In this document: positions 57,845 to 64,000 of the stretch, one piece after another
Layout: the number at the start of each line of letters is the position of its first letter
Numbering within the stretch: position 1 is the first letter of the stretch
Assembly (NCBI GenBank): GCA_963816435.1
Contig: CAWFKS010000023.1
Span: 1 to 64,000, forward strand
DNA: 64,000 nucleotides
From: CAWFKS01 sp963816435
Lineage (GTDB): Bacteria; Pseudomonadota; Alphaproteobacteria; Rhizobiales; Rhizobiaceae
Direction: 5' to 3'
Position numbers and translations under genes: made by a program
The notes under the pieces: generated by a model
The model's input: only the letters and a program-made list of their open reading frames with translations
What the model was told of the DNA's origin: nothing
Database searches by the model: none

Positions 57845-57921
57845 GATCGCCTGGGCGCAGGCACTCCGACGTTCCGCACATCGGGATAAGATCGCTCCAC
57901 CCGAATCAGGAGGTGGCAGCG

Positions 57922-58399
57922 ATGGCGGGACAGGCGGTGACGTTCGAGACGATCGGTGACCTCGTCGGACAGGAGATCGGCGTCAGCGACTGGCTGACGG
58001 TCGACCAGACGATGATCGACCGTTTCGCCGAATGCACGGGCGACCGGCAGTGGATTCACCTGGACCGGGAGCGGGCGGCAGCGCGAGAGCCCGTTCGGTG
58101 CGACCGTCGCGCACGGCTATCTGACGCTTTCTCTGCTTGCGCCTCTCGCCTACGAGATTGGCCTGCGGCCGAGCGGCACCGCGATGTCGATCAATTACGG
58201 GCTCGACCGCGTTCGCTTCCTGGCGCCCGTGAAGGCCGGAGCGCGGATCAGGTTGCGCTCGAAGCTCCTTTCGGCCGACGAGCGGGAGCCGGGTCGGCAC
58301 CTGCTGAAGAGCGAGAGCACCGTCGAAATCGAGGGCGAGGAGCGTCCGGCGCTCGTCGCCGAGACGCTCGTGCTGCTGGTCGAGGAGAAGGCGGACTGA
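57922..58399 (+). pseudogene. MaoC-like (R)-specific enoyl-CoA hydratase domain protein, one-base frameshift as sequenced
   Basis: Hot-dog fold dehydratase, 158 residues after correction. MAGQAVTFETIGDLVGQEIG to ECTGDRQWIHLDRERAA contains the hydratase motif with Asp and the following GxxxxHG segment. An extra C at 58090-58092 shifts the frame; with CC the chain continues PFGATVAHGYLTLSLLAPLA (catalytic His) and MSINYGLDRVRFLAPV to 58399. AGGAGG lies before the ATG at 57922. Such single-domain MaoC proteins hydrate enoyl-CoA; the pathway is unclear. Confidence 0.87.
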
Positions 58400-58472
58400 G
58401 CGGGCGGTGAGTTCACGGCCGCTCGACGCCGCGCGCCGGACACAGGGTGCCGGCGCGCGGGCGGGAGGCTTT

Positions 58473-59844
58473 CTAGCCGAGCACTTCCTTGACGGCCTCG
58501 GCGGTCTTGCCGACGATCTCGTCGGCCTCGGCGTGGCTGAGGCACAGCGGCGGGGCAAAGCCCAGGATGTCGCCCTGCGGCATTGCGCGGGCGATGATGC
58601 CGCGCTTCAGCAGTGCGGCCGCCATCTGCGGGCCGACCTTCTTCGACGGATCGAACGACTTGCGGCCTTCGCGGTCCTCGACGAACTCGACGGCGGCAAG
58701 CATGCCTTCGCCGCGCACGTCGCCGACATGGGCGTGCCCGCCGACCGCGTCCTTCATCGAATTGTTGAAGATAGGCGCCGGTCTCGCGGGCATTCTCGAC
58801 CAGCCCGAGACTGTCGATCAGCTTGAGATTGGCGACGCCGGCCGCGGCACCGATCGGATGGGCCGAATAGGTCCAGCCGTGGCCGATGGCGCCGTATTCG
58901 TCGGTGCCCTTTTCCAGCACCTTCCAGACGCGGTCCGATACGATGGAACCCGACAGCGGCGCATAGGCGGAAGTCAGCCCCTTGGCGATGGTGATGATGT
59001 CGGCCTCGATGCCGTAGTGGTCGGAGCCGAACATGGTGCCGAGGCGGCCGAAGCCGGTGACGACCTCGTCGGCGATCAGCAGGATGTCGTGCTTCCTGAG
59101 CACTTCCTGGATCGCCTGCCAGTAACCTTCCGGCGGTGGCACGATGCCGCCCGTGCCGAGCACGGGTTCGCCGATGAAGGCCGCGATGGTGTCGGCGCCT
59201 TCGCGCTCGATCAGCTTTTCGAGCTCGTCGGCGCAGTAGGCGGTGAAGTCGGCCTCGCTCATCGCTGCGTCGGGACGACGGTAGTAATAGGGCGCCTCGG
59301 TGTGGACGACCCGGTCGAACGGCAGGTCGAACTTCTTGTGAAAGAGCTCCAGCCCGGTCAGCGATCCGGTCATCAGGCCCGAACCGTGATAGCCGCGCCA
59401 GCGCGAGATGATCTTCTTCTTCTCCGGCCGGCCGAGCACGTTGTTGTAGTACCAGACGAGCTTGATGTTGGTCTCGTTGGCGTCGGAGCCGCCGAGGCCG
59501 AAATAGACCTTCGACATGTTCTTCGGCGCACGCTCGAGGATCATCTTGGCGAGCGTGATCGAGGCTTCGGTGCCGTGGCCGACATAGGCGTGATAGTAGG
59601 CGAGTTCCTTCGCCTGCGCGGCGATCGCATCGGCGATCTCGGTGCGGCCGTAGCCGACATTGACGCAGTAGAGCCCGGCAAAGGCGTCGAGCAGCCGGTT
59701 GCCGTCGCGATCCTCGATGAACACGCCCGAGCCGCCGGTGACGATGCGGTTCGGCGATTCACCGCGTGCATGCTGCGCCAGATGGGTCGAGGGATGCAGG
59801 AAATAGTCCCGGTCCCATTTGTCCAGCAGATCGTTCTTCAGCAC
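58473..59844 (-). pseudogene. doeD: Class III PLP aminotransferase, probably L-2,4-diaminobutyrate transaminase (Atf/DoeD), one-base frameshift as sequenced
   Basis: A 456-residue (corrected) PLP enzyme. PLP Lys is in TIAKGLTSAYAPLSG, with IADEVVTGFGR, SRWRGYHGSGLMTGSLTG and GLGGSDANETNIKLVWYYNN. At about 58767 one extra base changes GAYLNNSMKDA to GAYLQQFDEG; the C-terminal 95 residues (HVGDVRGEGMLAAVEF) are in the next frame. Start: GTG at 59844 with AAAGGAG in front. Last gene of eutB-eutC-asnC-ssd-atf; in that pathway it turns diaminobutyrate into aspartate semialdehyde. Sequence alone would also allow a GABA or beta-alanine transaminase. Confidence 0.84.
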
Positions 59845-59914
59845 GGCTTTTCTCCTTTTTCTGTTCATTCATGCGGCCGAAGGGCGGTGCCCCTCGACGT
59901 GCGGACCTGCCGCC

Positions 59915-61396
59915 TCAGGCGTGGCGGCAGACATATTTGACATTGGTGTAGGCTTCCATCCCCAGCCGCGAGCCTTCGCGGCCGAGACCGGCCTGCTTGA
60001 CGCCGCCGAAGGGCACGGGAGCGCCGGTGATCTTGGTGCGGTTTACCGCCACCATGCCGAATTCGAGCGCGTTGCTGAGGCGTGCAATCCGTGCCGGATC
60101 GCTGCTGTGAAGGTAGGCGACGAGCCCGGTCTCGGTGTCGTTGGCGGCGGCCAGCGCCTCGTACTCACGCTCGAACGGCGCGAAGGCGGCGACCGGACCG
60201 AACGTCTCCTCACGGAAGACGGCGGCCTCGTGCGGAACGTCGGCCAGAACCGTCGGCTCGAAGAAGAGCGGACCCGCCGCGTGCACCTTGCCGCCGGTGA
60301 CGAGCCTGGCGCCGCGCGACAGCGCGTCGGCGACGTGCGCCTGCTGCTTGGCGACGGCGCGCTCGTTCATCAGCGGCCCGATGTCGGGATCGCCAAGGCC
60401 GGCTCCGACCTTCATCGCGCGCACCTTGTCGGCGAACTTCTCCACGAAGGCGTCGTAGATCGGCCGCTCGATCAGGAAGCGGTTGGCGGCGAGGCAATCC
60501 TGGCCCGACGTCGCGAACTTGGCGGCGATGGCCTGTTCGACCGCGTGGTCGAGGTCGCAATCGGCGAACGCGATGAACGGGGCGTGGCCGCCGAGCTCCA
60601 TGACCAGCTTCTTGATGGTCGATGCTGACTGGGCGTAGAGCAGCCGGCCGATCTCGGTCGACCCGGTGAAGGAAAGCACCCGCACCTTCGGCGTCGCGCA
60701 GAGTTCCGCGACGATCTCGGCCGGGTTGCCGGTGACGACGTTGAACACGCCCGCCGGCATGCCGGCGCGCTCCGACAGCTCGGCCAGCGCGAGTGCGGAA
60801 AACGGCGTTTCGGCGGAGGGATGGGCGACCACCGTGCAGCCGGCGGCAAGTGCCGCGGCTGCCTTGCGCGTCAGCATGGCGGACGGGAAATTCCACGGCG
60901 TTATCAGCGCGGCGATGCCGGCCGGCTGGCGAATCACCTGCATGTCGGCGCCCGCCAGGTGAGAGGTGATGCTCTCGACGTTCGCCCGCTTGGCTTCCTC
61001 GGCATAGAACTCGATGAACGAGGCGGCGTAGTCGATCTCGCCGCGCGCTTCGGAGAGCGGCTTGCCCTGTTCCAGAACCATCAGCCGGGCGAGGTCCTCG
61101 CGCGCCTCGACCATCAGTTCGTACCAGCGGCGCAGGATTGCGGCGCGTTCCTGCGGCAGGCGGGTGGCCCAGCCGGGGAAGGCGGCATCGGCGGCCGCGA
61201 CCGCGCGGCGGGTCTCCTCGACACCGAGCGCCGGCACGCAGCCGATTCGCGAGCCGTTGGCGGGATCGGTGACGTCGATGAAATCGCGCGCGTTGCCCGC
61301 CGTCCAGGCGCCGCCGACATAGGCGTATTCGCGGAACAGGCGCGGGTCGCGCAGGCCCGAAAGCGAGGTCTTTTCCAGCATGGCGAGCGACGACAT
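59915..61396 (-). CDS. doeC: NAD(P)-dependent semialdehyde dehydrogenase, probably the Ssd/DoeC step of ectoine catabolism
   Basis: An aldehyde dehydrogenase of 493 residues close to the succinate-semialdehyde group. Catalytic Cys is in TSGQDCLAANRF and Glu in VMELGGHAPFIAF. The usual cofactor Lys of VVKPA is replaced: the stretch reads TVVAHPSAETPFS, with His at that place. In the ectoine route it oxidises aspartate semialdehyde to aspartate. It lies 70 bases before atf and after the AsnC-type gene. The start is ATG at 61396 (MSSLAMLEKTSL); the second Met, 5 codons on, is also possible. Confidence 0.85.
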   Translation of the reverse strand: MSSLAMLEKTSLSGLRDPRLFREYAYVGGAWTAGNARDFIDVTDPANGSRIGCVPALGVEETRRAVAAADAAFPGWATRLPQERAAILRRWYELMVEAREDLARLMVLEQGKPLSEARGEIDYAASFIEFYAEEAKRANVESITSHLAGADMQVIRQPAGIAALITPWNFPSAMLTRKAAAALAAGCTVVAHPSAETPFSALALAELSERAGMPAGVFNVVTGNPAEIVAELCATPKVRVLSFTGSTEIGRLLYAQSASTIKKLVMELGGHAPFIAFADCDLDHAVEQAIAAKFATSGQDCLAANRFLIERPIYDAFVEKFADKVRAMKVGAGLGDPDIGPLMNERAVAKQQAHVADALSRGARLVTGGKVHAAGPLFFEPTVLADVPHEAAVFREETFGPVAAFAPFEREYEALAAANDTETGLVAYLHSSDPARIARLSNALEFGMVAVNRTKITGAPVPFGGVKQAGLGREGSRLGMEAYTNVKYVCRHA

Positions 61397-61513
61397 GGGG
61401 CGAATCTCCGTGTCACGAGGGGATGCCCGTCATATGGGGCCGCAGGCGGCGAGTTTTCTTGGGTTCGCAAGCTCTGGCGCCGAAGGTTCTTCGGCGGAAG
61501 CACGCTGCGGCCG

Positions 61514-62011
61514 TCAATCCTTCTGCGGCGCGTCCTGTCCGAGCAGGAACTCCAGCGGCAGCTTCGGTGACAGCTTCACCGGTTTGGTCACGACGTAGGT
61601 GAAATAGCGCGCGAGCCCGAGACCGGATTCCAGCAGGTGATCGACAAGCCGCTGATAGGAGTCGATGTCGCGGGTGACGATCTGCAGGATATAGTCGAAG
61701 CCGCCGCCGACGGCCCAGCAGGCGACGATCTCGTCGAAGTTCTGAACCTGCCGCTCGAAAATCTGGAAGCTTTCGGCCCTGTGGCGCTCCAGCTCCACGG
61801 CCATGAAGACGACGATGTGGCTGGCGATCTTCTTCAGCGCGACGTCGGCATGGTAGCCGGTGATGATGCCGGCCTTCTCCAGTCGCTTCAGGCGCTCGAA
61901 GCAGGGCGCGGCCGTCAGGTTCACGCGCTCGGCCAGCGCCGCCTTGGAGATGCGGCCCTCCTCGCGCAGGATCGACAGGATCTTCAGGTCGCGGTCGTCG
62001 AGCTTCAGCAT
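61514..62011 (-). CDS. doeX: Lrp/AsnC-family regulator of the ectoine cluster (DoeX/AsnC type)
   Basis: A 165-residue regulator with N-terminal winged helix (MLKLDDRDLKILSILREEGRISKAALAERVNLT) and RAM domain (WAVGGGFDYILQIVTRDIDSYQRLVDHLL). Genes of this family sit between eut/doe genes and ssd-atf in marine and rhizobial ectoine degraders, where ectoine-derived diaminobutyrates act as inducers. Its start lies 7 bases past the eutC stop, so it belongs to the same transcript. Effector is inferred from context. Confidence 0.86.
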   Translation of the reverse strand: MLKLDDRDLKILSILREEGRISKAALAERVNLTAAPCFERLKRLEKAGIITGYHADVALKKIASHIVVFMAVELERHRAESFQIFERQVQNFDEIVACWAVGGGFDYILQIVTRDIDSYQRLVDHLLESGLGLARYFTYVVTKPVKLSPKLPLEFLLGQDAPQKD

Positions 62012-62018
62012 CCCGGCG

Positions 62019-63012
62019 TCATGTCAGAATTTTCGTCCCCGCTCCAGCCTTTCGCGCGGCGGCGAGAGCCCGGGTGGCAATCGCGGTGTCCTGCGCGCCG
62101 GTGCCGGTGAGGTCGCAGATGGTGACCTGGTCCGGGCGCGTTCGGCCTTCCTTCGCGCCGGTGACGATCTCGCCGAGCTCGGGCGGTGTCCCCTTGTTCC
62201 AAAGTCCTGCGGCGACGGCGCTGCGCAATTCGCCGAGCTTCTCGCACTGGCTGACGCGGTCGCAGACATAGAGATCGGCTGCCACGAGCGCTGCCGGCTC
62301 GATCTCGTTCTTGCCGGCCTGGTCGGACCCCATCGCGGTGACGTGGAGGCCGGGATGCAGCCACTCCGCCCTGAGCACCGGCTCTTCCGCCGGAGTCGTC
62401 GTGACGACGAGCTGGCTTTCGGCGACCAGCCGGGCCGGGTCGTCGACCGGTTCGGCTTCGACGCCAAGCAGAGGTTGCGATGTCGAGCGCGCACTTGGCG
62501 GCGTGATCCGGATTGCGCCCCCAAACGAGCACACGCTTCATCGGGCGCACCAGCGATGCCGCCTCGATCTGCAGGCGCGCCTGCACGCCGGTGCCTATGA
62601 CGCCGGCGGTCTCGACCGTCTCGGGCGCAAGGTATCTCGCTGCGACCGCGCCCGCGGCTGCGGTGCGAACGTCGGTGAGGTAACCGTTGTCGAGCAGCAG
62701 CGCCTCGACCAGCCCTGTCTTTGCCGAAAACAGGATCATCAGCCCGTTGAGGCTGGGCAGGCCGATCTTCGGATTGTCGAAGAAGCCCGGGCTGACCTTG
62801 ATGGCGAAACCATCGAACCCCGGGATGAAAGCCGTCTTTACGTCGACCTCGCCGTTCACCTCGGGCAGCGCCATCGACAGGATCGGTGGCATCACCACTC
62901 TTCCCGAGGCGAGCGCGGTGAAGGCGCTTTCGACGATTTCGACGGCGGTCAGGTCGAGGCCGACCGCCTTGCGCAGATCCGCCTCGGTCAGAACCGTCAC
63001 CTCATGCGGCAT
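62019..63012 (-). pseudogene. eutC: EutC, ornithine cyclodeaminase-like protein of hydroxyectoine use, one-base frameshift as sequenced
   Basis: A 330-residue (corrected) member of the ornithine cyclodeaminase/mu-crystallin family. MPHEVTVLTEADLRKAVGLDL, GFAIKVSPGFFDNPKIGLPS and the NAD loop GVIGTGVQARLQIEAA are in the first frame. At about 62474-62482 one extra base shifts it; LLGVEAEPVDDPARLVAES and ICDLTGTGAQDTAIA follow in the next frame to 62019. Its ATG overlaps the eutB stop by 11 bases. With EutA and EutB it is thought to convert 5-hydroxyectoine to ectoine. The name is unrelated to ethanolamine lyase EutC. Confidence 0.88.
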
Positions 63013-64000
63013 AGGGCTTGCCTTTCAAGGTCATGTCGCCGAGCCGGACATCGCGGCCGCAGACAATGTCGGTGAACACGTCCATGTCCACGTTGCGGCC
63101 GGTCACGATGGTGGCGACTGGACCTTCCAGCCGGCCGAGCTTCCCCGACATGAGGGCCGCCACGCCGACCGCCGAGGCGCCTTCGGCAACGATACGGTCC
63201 TCGTAGTAGAGGACCTGCATGGCATGATAGATTTCCTCCTCGCTGACCAGCACGGTCTCGTCGAGATTGTCGCGGCAGAGCGGGAAGGAGAGCCGGTTGG
63301 CAAGCCCTACGCCGCCGCCGAGCGAATCCGCCAGGCTCGCCACCTCCTCGACCTCGACCGGATGGCCGGCGCGGATGGATTCGTGCATCGCCGCGCCGCG
63401 ATCCATCGAGATGCCGACGACGCGGATCTTCGGATTGATGCGCTTGGCCGCGAACGCGATGCCGGCCGCAAGCCCACCGCCCGACAGCGGCACGAGGATC
63501 GTTGCCAGTTCCGGTCGGTCCTCCACCAGTTCGAGCCCGATCGTTCCCTGACCGGCGATGACCTTCGGGTCGTCGAAGGGCGATATCTCCACCAGACCTT
63601 CATCGGCAGCAAGGCGCGCGCTCTCGGCCTGTGCCTCGTCCTGGCTCGACCCGACAATGCGAACTTCGGCGCCGAGCGCCCTGATGCCGTCGATCTTGGT
63701 CTGTGGCACGAGCCTCGACATGCAGACGACGGCGCGCACGCCGCGGGCCCGCGCGGCATAGGCGACGCCGCGGCCGTGATTGCCGGTAGAGCAGCATGTG
63801 ACGCCGGCGGTGCCGTCCGGCAGCGAGAAGACCGCGTTGACCGCGCCGCGCAGCTTGAAGGCGCCGGTCGCCTGCGTGGTTTCCAGCTTGAGCAGGAACT
63901 CCGTGCCGGCCTTGTCAGTCAGGAAAGGCGAGGGGACCAGCGGCGTGCGAGCCGCGACGCCAGCAATACGCCGGCGCGCGGCAAGAATGTCGGCAAGCGA
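63002..64000 (-). CDS. eutB: EutB, hydroxyectoine utilisation dehydratase (5' end just outside window)
   Basis: A fold-type II PLP enzyme related to threonine dehydratase; 332 residues are visible, from SLADILAARRRIAGVAARTP, so only the first few are missing. PLP Lys is in TGAFKLRGAVNAVF, the phosphate loop is LSGGGLAAGIAFA, and CCSTGNHGRGVAYAAR binds the cofactor. The matching ELVEDRPELATILVPLSGGG and GISMDRGAAMHESIRAGHP are typical of EutB rather than IlvA. It initiates the cluster seen here; eutA, eutD, eutE and the transporter genes would lie to the right. The frame is intact. Confidence 0.9.
   Translation of the reverse strand, partial: SLADILAARRRIAGVAARTPLVPSPFLTDKAGTEFLLKLETTQATGAFKLRGAVNAVFSLPDGTAGVTCCSTGNHGRGVAYAARARGVRAVVCMSRLVPQTKIDGIRALGAEVRIVGSSQDEAQAESARLAADEGLVEISPFDDPKVIAGQGTIGLELVEDRPELATILVPLSGGGLAAGIAFAAKRINPKIRVVGISMDRGAAMHESIRAGHPVEVEEVASLADSLGGGVGLANRLSFPLCRDNLDETVLVSEEEIYHAMQVLYYEDRIVAEGASAVGVAALMSGKLGRLEGPVATIVTGRNVDMDVFTDIVCGRDVRLGDMTLKGKPYAA

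Noticed and set aside
13084..63012. Programmed ribosomal frameshifting as a common cause of the split genes
   Set aside because: No shared slippery sequence or downstream structure; the sites differ and lie in genes never known to be recoded.
62019..64000. eutB/eutC as ethanolamine ammonia-lyase subunits
   Set aside because: The proteins are a threonine dehydratase-like PLP enzyme and an ornithine cyclodeaminase-like protein; the shared gene names are coincidental.

Overview
The window is high-GC chromosomal DNA of an alphaproteobacterium of the order Hyphomicrobiales (Rhizobiales), most likely a Mesorhizobium/Phyllobacteriaceae relative. The markers are rirA, acpXL with the very-long-chain fatty acid genes of lipid A, a GTTC-N7-GTTC SOS box upstream of lexA, and the conserved order gltA-gltX-comEC-lexA-moeA-moaC-trpC-trpD-ppiD/tpiA-secG-pyrG. 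Genus assignment is inference from gene content.

Layout. 1-3.9 kb: remnant of an integrated element (broken Toprim primase and RepA-like ATPase), an orphan Flp pilin and a GFA-family gene, ending at the 3' end of a tRNA-Ser(TGA). 4.2-20.2 kb: housekeeping core (citrate synthase, Glu-tRNA synthetase, ComEC, LexA, molybdenum cofactor, tryptophan, periplasmic folding, triosephosphate isomerase, SecG, an L,D-transpeptidase, CTP synthase). 20.2-31.2 kb: LysE exporter, SH3 envelope protein, transglutaminase-like protease, a repeat-rich 1.3 kb non-coding stretch, PilZ and PAS proteins, a candidate structured RNA, rhomboid, CBS protein, gatB, TSUP permease, TerB. 31.2-37.6 kb: one minus-strand operon with an M20 deacylase and a complete peptide-type ABC transporter. 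38.2-43.1 kb: acpXL-fabF2-fabF1-adh-lpxXL, which makes and attaches the very-long-chain acyl group of lipid A. 43.2-53.1 kb: AEC transporter, semialdehyde dehydrogenase, galM/kdgK, putR/putA, and an iron-control pair (IsdG-type haem oxygenase and RirA). 53.3-58.4 kb: GNAT, DUF445, FMN-dependent 2-hydroxyacid dehydrogenase, lipase-like hydrolase, MaoC protein. 58.5-64.0 kb: eutB-eutC-asnC-ssd-atf, part of a 5-hydroxyectoine/ectoine catabolic cluster that runs off the right edge.

A striking property is reading-frame integrity. Fourteen otherwise well-conserved genes outside the element remnant each carry exactly one single-base indel: 12 insertions and 2 deletions, mostly in short G/C runs. Five fall between 37.9 and 41.9 kb, four of them in consecutive lipid A genes. 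The insertion bias looks more like uncorrected long-read error than biology, but the lipid A cluster deserves a check, also because fabZXL is missing from its expected place. Coordinates for these genes span the reconstructed full gene.

High GC creates very long antisense shadow frames (some over 1,000 codons), which were rejected in favour of the recognisable genes.
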